Under the pieces are notes generated by a model. The model ran no database searches. It worked only from the letters and a program-made list of their open reading frames with translations, and was not told the DNA's origin. From Turbatrix aceti (Eukaryota; Nematoda; Chromadorea; Rhabditida; Panagrolaimidae): DNA of 64,000 bases. This document shows positions 46,401 through 56,460 of this stretch, piece after piece (position 1 is the first letter of the stretch; each line of letters opens with the position of its first letter). The stretch is from NCBI GenBank assembly GCA_963969345.1, contig OZ017768.1:5976718-6040717 (forward strand). The letters run 5' to 3'. Both the position numbers and the translations under genes were made by a program.

Positions 46401-46789
46401 ATGAGCTTCTTCGGCGGGATCTTGGAATGTGTCGCAATCTGGTACCTCTGAATCAGGCACCATACAAGGCCAAGAATCAGTTTAAGATTTCCCTCGACAA
46501 TATCCTGGCTTCCAATGTTGACCAGCTTTACCCGGTCCTCCCGAAGTGCGTCTAGCGCCATCTGCACGTTCATGAGTTTCTGGATTTCTGTAGGGTCGTG
46601 GCGGTAAATTTTTCCGGTGCAGATGCGTTGCTGCAGAGTTTCTACGACCTGGATGAGGACGACGCCGTCGCTGAGGTCCGTCGACAGATCCCTCACCTGG
46701 ACATCTGTCGACTGAAGTTGAAGGTTGAGCCAGTTGACGAACGTGTTCATCTGGATCGTGATCCATTTTGGACGTTCGTCGCTGGCCAT
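25448..46789 (-). CDS. fln-2: Three-CH-domain filamin, FLN-2/Jitterbug type
   Basis: An actin cross-linker and scaffold. Twenty exons: 46789-46254, 46039-45859, 45802-45266, 42117-41247, 41193-41047, 39620-39537, 39167-38406, 35665-35498, 35323-35171, 33529-31438, 31380-31199, 30821-30594, 30547-29573, 29315-29235, 29186-29043, 28990-28610, 28556-28158, 28105-27959, 27715-25823 and 25767-25448; all phases agree and give 3426 residues. CH1 and CH2 occupy about residues 8-235 (WITIQMNTFVNWLNLQL; NWNDGRALSALVDY). A third CH-like domain follows (SWNDGYLLARLIESAGG). By my count there are about 24 Ig-like filamin repeats, with the usual GSPF and FTP-x-x-x-G motifs. Proline-rich linkers interrupt after repeat 1 and, in the exon at 33529-31438, for about 500 Ser/Pro-rich residues after repeat 7. 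The protein ends in a Pro/Gly-rich tail of about 90 residues instead of a terminal dimerisation repeat. Three CH domains separate it from the classical two-CH filamins. Confidence 0.93.
30822..31198. other. Filamin intron with a tRNA-like element
   Basis: AT-rich intron between filamin exons. Its middle holds the tRNA-like segment annotated at 30947-31024. Confidence 0.6.
30947..31024 (+). repeat. tRNA-like (probable SINE) sequence
   Basis: A good pol III A box (TGGCGCAGTGG, 30954-30964) and B box (GGTTCAAATCC, 31004-31014) lie 40 bases apart, the tRNA spacing. A D-stem GCGC/GCGC is intact, but the anticodon, T and acceptor stems do not close. It therefore looks like a tRNA-derived SINE or pseudogene rather than a working tRNA. 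It sits in an intron antisense to filamin. Confidence 0.5.
33631..33754 (-). CDS. fln-2: Alternative first exon of the filamin gene
   Basis: An exon starting at ATG 33754 (MLIEFKQTSTSVEYYVRGPS) and ending at 33631 in phase 1 with a GTGAAA donor.  It splices in frame to the exon at 33529-31438 (reading ...PVYSSIG then SATAFS). It cannot be joined to the upstream exon ending at 35171 because that exon also ends in phase 1 whereas every AG available before this one gives phase 0, and an in-frame TAG stands immediately upstream of GAG-ATG. It therefore acts as a start exon. The resulting protein has 2321 residues, without CH domains or repeats 1-7. The AG directly before GAGATG could be a trans-splice acceptor. 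Confidence 0.7.
33755..35170. other. Filamin intron; putative internal promoter
   Basis: The sequence immediately right of 33754 is upstream of the alternative first exon, so a promoter is expected here. I see no clear TATA box. The rest is AT-rich without recognised features. Confidence 0.4.
35666..38405. other. Large filamin intron
   Basis: About 2.7 kb without a recognised gene. It includes an (AAAT)n microsatellite near 37779-37803. One short plus-strand frame with an adjacent donor (36399-36450) is present but has no partner exon. Confidence 0.45.
39621..41046. other. Filamin intron
   Basis: Mixed-composition intron, GC-richer at 40440-40860. No gene or repeat recognised. Confidence 0.45.
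41870..41960 (-). repeat. fln-2: In-frame duplication within a filamin exon
   Basis: The coding sequence for STPRQYQTSAASP occurs twice in succession in the proline-rich linker of the exon at 42117-41247, with almost identical nucleotides. This is a recent in-frame tandem duplication of about 54 bases. Confidence 0.75.
42118..45265. other. Largest filamin intron
   Basis: About 3.1 kb. Contains a short (GT)n run near 42921-42940 and a GC-richer stretch at 44090-44510 without splice-consistent exons. Around 44625-44690 GGGGAACT and AGTTCCCC words form short inverted repeats. No nested gene recognised. Confidence 0.45.
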
Positions 46790-49659
46790 TTTATGGCTAA
46801 AAACTATTTTTTTTTAATTTTAAGCAGTGAAAAAATATTTTTTAAATTGAAAAAACAACGCCAGAAGTGAATTCATTTAAAAAGAAAAAAAAAATAACGC
46901 GAAAAAAAATTATGAAACACTTTTCCCCAAAAAAATGTGTGCTCGAATTTCTCCAAGGGAATTTTGAAAAAAGCAGATGTCTCGAATCCGTCCAGGCGAC
47001 TAAAATCCAAACCACTCAAAGTATTGTCTCTTTTTCGGTCGTTTTACACCAGTTTTTTGTTTCAAAAAAATGAAACACATTGTTGGGGGTAAAAAGTAAA
47101 AAAAAAAAGTACACTCATCAGCGTACGACGGTTTTTAAAAGATCCCCCCTTTCCCGCCCGCGAGACGCATGAGTACCCCTTCCCAAACCCCGGTGTGTGT
47201 GTGTGTGTGTGCATTTTAAAAACAATCGTAATCACGCTAACTATCCCAATCGATGGGCCAAGCAGGTATACCGTCGACTCCAGCTTCCACCAAAGCTCTC
47301 GCCGAACGGTAAAAGTCAGACACATCAAGCAGGAGAGGGCCGAGGAACAGCAAATGTCACACAAAAAGTGAACCTCGAACGGCTAGCTCCACAGTTGGAG
47401 GAGATCGCTTGGAGATCTATCTCACTTTTGACAGCTCCGCCGGCTTTGGTAAATCCCGATCAATGATGCTGCGGGACCGGGCTAACGAACCACCGCCTCC
47501 GACGAAGGCTGCTGCCCCTGTCCGGTGACTATGCAAACATCAGACGAACCCGGATCATAGCCTCGCTAATTTTACACCGGTGTTGGTTCAAAAAAGACTC
47601 ATTTTGGGCTGACAAAAACAAAGAAAAGTGAAATTTGACCAAAAATCAAAAAAATAGGGAAAACAAATAAAAAAGGCAACATAAATTATTTTTATTACAG
47701 AAAAAAAAAGTTTTTTTAATCAAAGTTGGACTTCACCTGCTTTTTGCAGGTGAATCAATCGATGCTCCGGAACTTGAATCGATGAGTAACAAAACCGAAA
47801 CCACTTGCGCCAAAGTTTATGGTCTCCAACGCGGGGGACAAAGCAAGCCGGCATCGACAATCGCCGGCGAGTTCACGCCAAAGCAAACAAAAATTGCACT
47901 ACACTTGACCAAATCGTAGTTGAGGACACAGGAGGGAACGTATACGTACCGAGAGGGAAGAAAGTGAACGCCGAAAAACGACCACAGGTGTGGACAGACA
48001 AAAAGATCTATGTATATATACGTCACACGCTTTCGGATAATACTGAGCCAGCCACGAGGCGCCCCAGGCCCCCGGCTTGAGGCCCGAACAATCTGGTCAC
48101 AAAGCAACGACCCAAAAAGGAATGCAACAAAAAAAACACACGTCAAGATGCAATCAAAGCTCCCGTGGGAGAGGCAGAGGGTGGACACTGAACACGAGCT
48201 TCGCTTCTCAGAAGTGTGGATTTGCCTGAAATTTGATACCCTACAGGCTTTTTTTTGAACAAAAGCAGTTTTGTTCGACGTTTAACGCACTTTCGATTTG
48301 GTACAGGTGTCCGAAGACAACAAAAAGTCGCTTAAAAATTGGTGGTTTCAAGTTAAAACATGATTTCGAGAGGGTAAGTTCGTTTTGGGAGTAGTATAAC
48401 GATCATGAAAAACACATTCACGCCCCCCTAAAAAAGGTGCGAAGGTCAACGAGGCTGCAGTGCACGGTTCATGAAGCCTGGAAACAAACAATTGTGTCTG
48501 TCTACACCGGCACTCCTTGTTTTACCGCTTTACAAGCGGAAACAGCAAGAACGCTTGTCTCTCGATGATCACGTCGATGCGGAGTCCACCTCACCGGTGG
48601 TGGCTCTGACTCCGTACAAGCCGGGTTTCTCTCTGCCCCTCTCTCGTCTCCGGTGCGCTTCCTCGCTTGCATTCTCGCTCGCTCCCTCTTCGACAAACAA
48701 AATTTATTTAGGAGGTAGAGGTGACGCAGCCAGCTTGGCCGGGCCGCCGACCTGACTCGGCTCTCGACAAGACCGCGGCGGAAGAGGTATGTGGTTCGTT
48801 ACCCCTCCCGTCCTCGTCCGCGTCGTCGTCGTCGTCGTCGTCGCGCGACACGTTGACGAGGGGATGACGACGCCCCGAACGACCGCGTCGACAGTCGTCA
48901 GTCGACGAAGGGGAAGACGCACCATGCCGGTTTACCTGGCTACAGCCTGAGGATCTTCAGGTGAACCAGCTTGTCGATGATGTTACTCATTAGTAGTACA
49001 TACTCACGAGAGGACCGTCGGGGAGAAGAAAGTGCTCATTTGGACATTTATTCGTACTCGAGTACGGGCCCGGCGGAGATCTTGAAAAGACCAAACTCCT
49101 CTGTTTAACCCAAACTGATCGGATTTGATGCTTTCGACAAAAGTTGGGGCGTAATCTGTTGTTTTCGGGCTCTAAGACGAGTTGCAAGCCTACTCGAGCA
49201 AAATTATGTACAAATGACGTGGACGCGTGATGGACCAAAAACTATTATAGCAACCATTTATGTTCATACCGGATTCATCCAAATGTACATCCAGAAGAAG
49301 AAAAACAACAGCAACAACAATTTGTGGCTTCCTCCTTGCGGCTGATTTGAATTCTTCATGAGGTAACAGGGATTGTGCATGCATGCAGAGGCGATTAGAC
49401 GATATGCGAAGAGTGCAATTTGCGGCCCCCGGCACACGCGCACGTCGGTGGTGCCGGTGTCGGCATGGCCAGGCTGACACGCTGAAAGGGTGATTTTAAT
49501 CGTTTTTACTAACCGAAAACTTGACAGATGCAAGAAAAGTTGTTGTATTTTTTGTTGCACTGATAAAACTTTTTTTGCAACTTTTGATAGTCAAATTAAA
49601 CACCAGAACAAGCAAATCACATAAAACAGGGAGAAAAATACGTTTGAACTCACGGATAA
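46790..49659. other. Upstream region of filamin
   Basis: About 2.9 kb. Includes a (GT)n run near 47192-47211, a perfect 9-bp hairpin at 47732-47754, and GC-rich sequence at 48550-48930 with a CGT-type trinucleotide run (about 48817-48842). No convincing gene; alternative 5' exons of filamin could lie here. Confidence 0.4.
47732..47754. other. Perfect 9-bp stem-loop
   Basis: TTCACCTGC, a TTTTT loop and GCAGGTGAA form a perfect hairpin in the filamin upstream region. It contains E-box (CACCTG/CAGGTG) sequences on both arms. No role can be assigned. Confidence 0.4.
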
Positions 49660-49910
49660 TCAACATACGGGCCTGTAAGCGTAGTTGTCGAGTAGCCTGT
49701 CTCTGGGCTTCGCTTTCTTTCCCGGCTTGGTCGGCGGTCTGTCTTCAGAGTCGGCTTCTTGCACGACAAAGACCGTGAAGGCGAGAATAGCGACGATGCT
49801 GCAAAACATGTCTCCGGCGTTCAACTGCCAGTCAAAAAGGCAAAAACTCACAACAAGATCGTGAAAAAGAAGGTCTGATTGAAGCCGAGTCCCGACATAA
49901 AGGCACCCAT
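49660..49910 (-). CDS. Small single-span membrane protein, 65 aa
   Basis: Two exons, 49910-49852 and 49798-49660, joined in phase 2 across a 53-base intron (GTGAGT donor, TTTTGCAG acceptor). The protein starts MGAFMSGLGFNQTFFFTIL and runs into a hydrophobic helix (FIVAILAFTVFVVQ), then an acidic turn (EADSED) and a basic, Pro/Lys-rich tail ending DNYAYRPVC. The hydrophobic block spans about residues 14-34, so it is either an N-terminal anchor or an uncleaved signal. The gene is isolated between the filamin 5' region and the palindrome cluster. No family recognised. The clean splice phase and membrane-protein composition support it. Confidence 0.55.
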
Positions 49911-50645
49911 TTTTGTGAACTCGAAATCTCGAACGAAGACAATAAATAATGATTTATCTGTCGGCCGGCAGGCAGGCAGAGAGTAGAGTACGTTTGCGAA
50001 CAACAAAAAAAGTTGGCCGCAGGCAAGACAAAAACAACCGCAGCCAGCTAAATAGCCGCTAACCAGGGAGTCGAAGGCGCCGGGCAGGCCAGGCGGCAGG
50101 CAGCAGCACGGCGGCGGCGTGTGGTGGTGGATGTGGCGAGAAAAAAAAAAGTCAAACTGGGCACATGGACGCACGCACGGCGCGCTCCACGCGTCAGCCA
50201 CGATCACGTTTCCATCTGCCAGTCAGCGGGCTTGCGAAGCGGCACAGTGTTTTCGTCTGCCACTGCTGTTGAAGGGGCGTCACTTGTGGCGGTGAGGAGT
50301 CCATAAAGGTGGTGGATGACAGAAGCTGAAGGAAAATGGCTTGTGCTGTCACGGAAAAAAAGCAAACAATAGGAAGCTACGAAAAAAACGGAAAACTCAA
50401 TTGCTGCGTCAAAAAAGGGACAAAAAAAATCAATTTTTTGAAAAAGTAAAGGCAAAAAAAATTACTATGAACGCTGCCGTCTTTGTAATCCCGTCCAAGT
50501 CAATGTAAAAATTTTTGAGACAGTAAAACTTGTCTTTATCCGAAGCGTCGGATTTCGGAGCGGATCATCCGAATCTTCGGATTTCGGATCGGATGGCGGA
50601 ACGGATCATCCGACCGAAATTTCGGATGGCCACCTCTGGAGTATG
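49911..50645. other. Intergenic; CCGAAATC-rich palindromic words at right
   Basis: No gene. At 50540-50640 there are repeated CGGATCATCCGA and TTTCGGAT words that form small palindromes immediately next to the first large inverted-repeat element. Confidence 0.45.
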
Positions 50646-51533
50646 TCAAAAATAGAATAAAAATTGTATCATTTATGCTTCTGCTTGTGCAAAAGCGTTC
50701 CAAAATTTAGTGGTATCCAACCACAAGCTTTCGCAAGGGCGGAATTCAATGTTTACCTCAAACTTGGGTAATTAAACCGAAGATAGAACCGCGGAGTCAC
50801 TTTTTGTGCACCTGCTTGCGCAAATAGCGCGGAAGACCGAGTGACATCGCTCATATTTCATTTGTCAAGGGGGCGCAGAGAAAGAGAGCCTGTGTATGCA
50901 CGGTGTGGAAGAGAGGGGAGACTTTTGGGAAGTTAATCCGAAGAGCATAAAATATGTTTAAAATAACATTAAAAAAAATATAAAAATTTTGAAAGACGCA
51001 AAATAAATTACACCATTGAAGCTAAAATAAATAATATTTAATTTTTCGATTTTTTTTGCTAAAAACGGTAATAATTATGTAAAATGTATGGACATTGTTC
51101 ACATCAATCGATAAAAATGTGAATTATGTTATTTTCGCACTATTCATTTTAATGCACGTAGATGGAGTACACTTTGCAGTATTTTATAAAAAAACTAAAA
51201 ATTAGATTAAACCTTTGTTGAACACATTTTATCTGCTTCGGATTAACTTCCCAAAAGTCTCCCCTACCTTCCACACCGTGCATGCACAGACTCTCTTTCT
51301 CCGCGCTCTCTTCACAAATGCAGTATGAACGATGTCGCTTGAACGTGAAAGCTATTTGCGCAAGCAGGTGCACAAGAGCTGACTCCGCGTTTCCATCTTC
51401 GGTTTAATTACCCAAGTTTGAGGTAAACATTGAATTCCGCCCTTGCGAAAGCTTGTGGTTGGATACCACTAAATTTTGGAACGCTTTTGCACAAGCAAAA
51501 GCATAAATGATACAATATTTATTCTATTTTTGA
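50646..51533. mobile_element. Long-arm inverted-repeat element A
   Basis: Arms of about 290 bp in inverted orientation (left arm about 50646-50955, right arm about 51225-51533) enclose an AT-rich non-coding middle of about 270 bp. Arm landmarks include CCAAAATTTAGTGGTATCCA, CTTTCGCAAGGGCGGAATTC and GGGAAGTTAATCCGAAG. At each end a short hairpin is present, for example GCTTTTGC-ACAA-GCAAAAGC at 51483-51502. Small differences between arms (such as GGTGTGGAAGAGAG versus the opposite arm) show some age. No coding capacity. Confidence 0.85.
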
Positions 51534-52954
51534 TTCCGAAAAGTATGTCGAAAAAATTCTGATTCTTGATCGACACATATTATTCGTGGATAGAATTTTC
51601 GGTCTGAAACATGTCTGTCTATTTGCAACGAAAAAAATTATACAATTTTCGTTTTCTAATCGTAATTTTCCTCAGCAATATCATTTCCTATTCGTGTGTT
51701 GCGATGTGTACCTATGTTTGTGGAAAAAGTCATGAAAATCGACAAATACGAACCAAACCGCTAACGAAAACACAAACGATCAATTTTTACATTTTTTTAT
51801 TCATGCCTCTGCTTGTGCAAAGGCGTTCCAAAATTTAGTGGTATCCAACCACAAGCTTTCGCAAGGGCGGAATTCAATGTTTACCTCAAACTTGGGTAAT
51901 TAAACCGATGACAGAACCGCGGAGTCAGCTTTTGTACATCTGACTGCGCAAATAGAACTGACGTCCAAGAGATGTCACTCATATTGCATTTGTTAAAGGG
52001 GCGCAGAGAAAGAGAGCCTGCGCTTGCACGATGTGGAAGGGAGGGGAGACTTTTGGGAAGTTAATCCGAAGAGCATAAAATGTGTTTAAAATAACATTAA
52101 AAAAATATAAAAATTTTGAAAGACGCAAAATAAATTACACCATTGAAGCTAAAATAAATAATATTTAATTTTTCGATTTTTTTTGCTAAAAACGGTAATA
52201 ATTATGTAAAATGTATGGACATTGTTCACATCAATCGATAAAAATGTGAATTATGTTACTTTCGTACTATTTATTTTAATGTACATAGATGGAGTACACT
52301 TTGCAGTATTTTATAATACCTTTACAGTACTAAAAATTAAGATTAAACCTTTATTACACATTTTATCCGCTTCGGATTAACTTCCCAAAAGTCTCCCCTC
52401 CCTTCCACACCGTGCATGCACAGACTCTCTTTCTCTGCGCCCCTCTTGACAAATGCAATATGAGCGATGTCACTTGGACGTCAGAGCTATTTGCGCAAGC
52501 AGGTGCACAAAAGCTGACTCCGCGGTTCTATCTTCGGTTTAATTACCCAAGTTTGAGGTAAACATTGAATTCCGCCCTTGCGAAAGCTTGTGGTTGGATA
52601 CCACTAAATTTTGGAACGCCTTTGCACAAGCAGAGGCCGAATAAAAAAGTGTAAAAATTGTTGTTTGTGTTTTCGTTAGCGGTTTGGTTCGTATTTGTCG
52701 ATTTTCCGATGACTTTTTCCACAAACATAGGTACACATCGCAACACACGAATAGGAAATGATATTGCTAAATCAAATTTTTGAGGAAAATTACGATTAGC
52801 AATATCATTTCCTATTCGTGTCGTTGCGAATGTGTACAGACTATGTTTGTAGACCGAAAATTCTATCTACGAATGTTATGTGTCATTCAACGAATCAGAA
52901 TTTTTTCGACATACTTTACAGAATCAAAAATAGAATAAAAATTGTATCAATTAT
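51534..52954. repeat. Inverted spacer pair flanking element B
   Basis: The spacer between A and B (51534-51804) is the reverse complement of much of the spacer between B and C (52638-52954). Together with the element arms this makes an inverted repeat with arms close to 870 bp centred in element B near 52226. Inside the right spacer a further palindrome pairs 52721-52768 with 52798-52850. Confidence 0.75.
51805..52637. mobile_element. Long-arm inverted-repeat element B
   Basis: A second copy of element A, 833 bp, in the same orientation, with nearly the same interior (shared landmarks ACACCATTGAAGCTAAAATA and ATGTATGGACATTGTTCACA). Its terminal hairpin is GCCTTTGC-ACAA-GCAGAGGC. Confidence 0.85.
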
Positions 52955-54864
52955 GCTTCTGCTTGTGCAAAAGCGTTCCAAAATTTAGTGGTATCCAACC
53001 ACAAGCTTTCGCAAGGGCGGAATTCAATGTTTACCTCAAACTTGGGTAATTAAACCGAAGATAGAACCGCGGAGTCAGCTTTTTGTGCACCTGCTTGCGC
53101 AAATAGCGCGGAAGACCGAGTGACATCGCTCATATTTCATTTGTCAAGGGGGCGCAGAGAAAGAGAGCCTGTGTATGCACGGTGTGGAAGAGAGGGGAGA
53201 CTTTTGGGAAGTTAATCCGAAGCGGATAAAATGCGCTAATTACAAGTTTATTTTATATTTTTATTACTGGAAAGATATTAGGAATTGTACGCTATCGATG
53301 TACATTAAAAAAAGTTCGTTTAAGGTTTGCAAAATCTGTTTTTATCGAATTCAAAAATAATATCCATACAATTACTGATTTGAGTAACATAACTCAAAAT
53401 CTAAATGAATTCTTCATTTAAGACGCACTCTGCGACAGGATTTAGGACGAAGGACACAGCATTTTTACAACTTCAAATGTTAAAAGTCAGAATTGTAGGC
53501 ATCCATGAGGAGGGTCGAAATCCAAAATATTAGATTTTTTGACAACCAGATTCTGGAGATTTGGCTTCTGAAAGTTTTTAACCTCCATTTTACAACTCGG
53601 TCAGTTGAAATCATAAAGCTCTGAAAAGTTTCTTAGGGGGGTTTTTTGGGACGAGAAATCGAGTGACGTACTCAGATTTTTTAAAAAACAGCTGCATCAG
53701 TACGCACCGGGGTTGCGTTGTTTTTTAATTGGTCGTCATATCAATACGAAGAGAGCTGAATCGGTTCTGAAAAGCCTATCTTGTAGCAAATTTTTTTCTC
53801 TATCCTCTGATCTATTTGAAAAAAAATACCACTCCACCAATTATTTTTAAAATAATTTTGAAACACGCGCGTTGAAAACAAAAGCAGACGCAAATGTCGT
53901 GCGCGCAACGTGTGAGCAGCTAGCACCGCTGCCGCGCGAAACATACAAGAACAAATCGACGGGTCTCATGGCCAAAAAGTTGTAGGCCGAAAAGCGCGGG
54001 AAAAATTTTAGCAGTCAAAGCGTGTGCGTCTGCTTTTGTTTTCAACGCGCGTGTTTCAAAATTATTTTAAAAATAATTGGTGGAGTGGTATTTTTTTTCA
54101 AATAGATCAGAGGATAGAGAAAAAAATTTGCTACAAGATAGGCTTTTCAGAACCGATTCAGCTCTCTTCGTATTGATATGACGACCAATTCAAAAACAAC
54201 GCAACCCCGGTGCGTACTGAAGAAGCTGTTTTTTAAAAAATCTGAGTACGTCACTCGATTTCTCGTCCCAAAAAACCCCCCTAAGAAACTTTTCAGAGCT
54301 TTATGATTTCAACTGACCGAGTTGTAAAATGGAGGTTAGAAACTTTCAGAAGCCAAATCTCCAGCAATCTGGTTGTCAAAAAATCTAATATTTTGGATTT
54401 CGACCCTCCTCATGGATGCCTACAATTCTGACTTTTAACATTTGAAGTTGTAAAAATGCTGTGTCCTCGCCTCCCCCTTGTCCCTAAATCCTGTCGCAGA
54501 GTGCGTCTTAAGATTTAATGATGTGATTGAACTTGATCCCCTTTACTCAGCCTTCTTGTTTTTAGTTTCATGCCATCTTTTATACACATTTTATGCGCTT
54601 CGGATTAACTTCCCAAAAGTCTCCCCTCCCTTCCACACCGTGCATGCACAGATCCTCTTTCTCTGCGCCCCTTTGAGAAATGCAATATGAGCGATGTCAC
54701 TCGGTCTTCCGCGCTATTTGCGCAAGCAGGTGCACAAAAACTGACTCCGCGGTTCTATCTTCGGTTTAATTACCCAAGTTTGAGGTAAACATTGAATTCC
54801 GCCCTTGCGAAAGCTTGTGGTTGGATACCACTAAATTTTGGAACGCCTTTGCACAAGCAAAGGC
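52955..54864. mobile_element. Long-arm inverted-repeat element C, interrupted
   Basis: Arms homologous to elements A and B lie at about 52955-53235 and 54590-54864, the outer hairpin at the right end being the perfect GCCTTTGCACAAGCAAAGGC. The element is 1910 bp long because a 1086-bp foldback element with its TTAA duplication is inserted; without it the length would be about 820 bp, the same as A and B. Its remaining interior differs in sequence from theirs. Confidence 0.8.
53422..54507. mobile_element. TTAA-flanked foldback element nested in C
   Basis: Arms of about 470-480 bp (53422-53893 and 54028-54507) are near-perfect reverse complements around a 134-bp GC-richer centre. The ends are GACGCACTCTGCGACAGG and its complement, and TTAA stands on both sides (53418-53421 and 54508-54511). 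A TTAA duplication is the piggyBac-type target, but the ends do not begin with the CCC usual for that superfamily. No coding sequence. The nested position makes it younger than element C. Confidence 0.8.
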
Positions 54865-55206
54865 ATAATATCTATGTGCATTTTTTTTTATCCGTTGCTT
54901 CGCCGAATGCTGTAATTATTGCGATTTGTTGATTCCAGTTTTTGCGTTCATGAACCCATTGCGTGGTATGGGCCAGCTTTGAATCGAATGAAAAATACAT
55001 AAATTTTTGAATTTAGGAATGTACAAAAAAAACAACAATCAATCACATCATTTATTCATTCGTTTCAGGAGTCGATTAATGTAAACAAGAATGATACAAG
55101 GTTGTGTGTGGGGGTCAAATGAAAAGCCTCAAGACAGTATCGCGGTTGTATTTATCCCGGATATTTTTTTTTGGCGCCGAACTCCGTCCGCATTCATCGG
55201 TGCCCT
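54865..55206. other. Intergenic and 3' UTR of VTA1
   Basis: AT-rich. TTTATT near 55049 is a minus-strand AATAAA for the VTA1 gene. Nothing else is seen. Confidence 0.5.
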
Positions 55207-56460
55207 TCAAGCAACGGATTTCTTCTGAAGGATGTGAATCGCCTTGACGAGATTCTCAATCGCCGATGGTGCGTCTTCGTAGTCGCAGGCGCTGATCGCG
55301 TATTTGGCGTACTTCCGGGCATCCAGGTAGTCCTCCAGCTTGAGATCCGACGCCGGGGTGAGGTCATTCGGGAGACGCGTCGTCGTCGACGTCGCCTGGG
55401 TGGGTAGCTGGGGTGCCGACTGCACAGATGGGCGTGGAGGGGCCACGGGGTGTGGCTGCTGGTATTGCGGCGGATGTTGGGGCTGCTGGGGTGACGGGTA
55501 GTGCTGCTGAAGGTTGGGCGTCGAGAACCCGTAACCGCCGACGCCAGGTGGCACCTGAGGCCCCGGGCTGCCGTAGCCGCCTGCCGGGGGCTGGCCATGG
55601 CCTGGACCCGGGCCAAAGTGGGGCTGCTGGGGTTGCTGCTGTACCGGATTCGGTCCAAAACCGAAATCCGTGAATGAAGGCACGGGTGGAGGCGCTCCGA
55701 GAGCGTCAAATCCTCCTCCCCCGTTCGACTGATCATCGGCCCCCTGAGTCGAGGGCGGTCCAGGCTGAGGGGTCTCGCCGTTCTTCAAACAGGTGTGGAT
55801 GTACGTCGCCTTCCATTTTGCGTACTTCCGGCTCGACGCCAGGTTCTCATCGACCTCGCCGAACGTCGATAGCACGTCAAAGAGCTGTCCGGCCATGTAG
55901 AAAGACTTTACCACGTTTTTGTTAAAAACGCCGGCCCGATCGTTTTCGTCGCCGTACCGGAAGAGGGTCAGAGCTTGGTTTTCGACGTAGGCTTGTCCGA
56001 TGACTTCTTCGCGGATAGAGTCCTTGTCTTGGTTTGCTTGTTTCAGCTAAAAAAACCGAAAAAAATCATAAAAACGATGAAAATAAATTAAACTAACCTG
56101 CTCCAGCTTGTTTAAAGCCTGCGAGAGGAAAGTAACGGCTTCTGGAGACGACTTGTCCACTTTCATGCCGGATTGAACTGCGTACATCAGCGCTGGAAAA
56201 AAAATAACGTAATAAAATTTTTTAAATCCTAATTTCAAAAATTTTCTTCGCAAACGAACACAAACAGAAAAAAATCAAATTTGTTTACAAACATTTGCCT
56301 AACCCCGATATCGACATTGGAAATCCCGAATCAGGCACAAAAGCACAATTTTACACTCACCCCAGTACTCGACGACAGGATCACCGCGTCTGGAATATTC
56401 TTCCGACAGCTTGACAAACGGAGCGACGGCTCGAAGACTTGGAGGAACGTTCAGCGCCAT
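55207..56460 (-). CDS. VTA1: VTA1/LIP5, activator of the VPS4 ATPase
   Basis: Binds ESCRT-III through tandem MIT-like helices and stimulates the VPS4 AAA ATPase that disassembles ESCRT-III on multivesicular bodies. Three exons: 56460-56361, 56192-56098 and 56046-55207, 344 residues in total. The N-terminal Vta1 domain is complete (RAVAPFVKLSEEYSRRGDPV, VEYW, YAVQSGMK, FLSQALNKLEQ, FNKNVVKSFYMAGQLFDVL, ENLASSRKYAKWKATYIH). A Pro/Gly/Gln-rich linker of about 130 residues follows, and then the C-terminal VSL helices that bind VPS4 (YLDARKYAKYAISACDYEDA, PSAIENLVKAIHILQKKSVA). It is somewhat longer than the human protein because of the linker. It is divergently arranged with WDR5, with 625 bases between the start codons. 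Confidence 0.94.

Noticed and set aside
48704..48925. Minus-strand frame with a Thr/Arg run in the filamin upstream region
   Set aside because: The Thr run is a trinucleotide repeat and the frame has no splice-consistent partner; insufficient for a gene call.
51611..53360. Short open frames of 60-75 codons within elements A-C
   Set aside because: They repeat on both strands with the palindromes and have no start context, splice structure or domain; non-coding.
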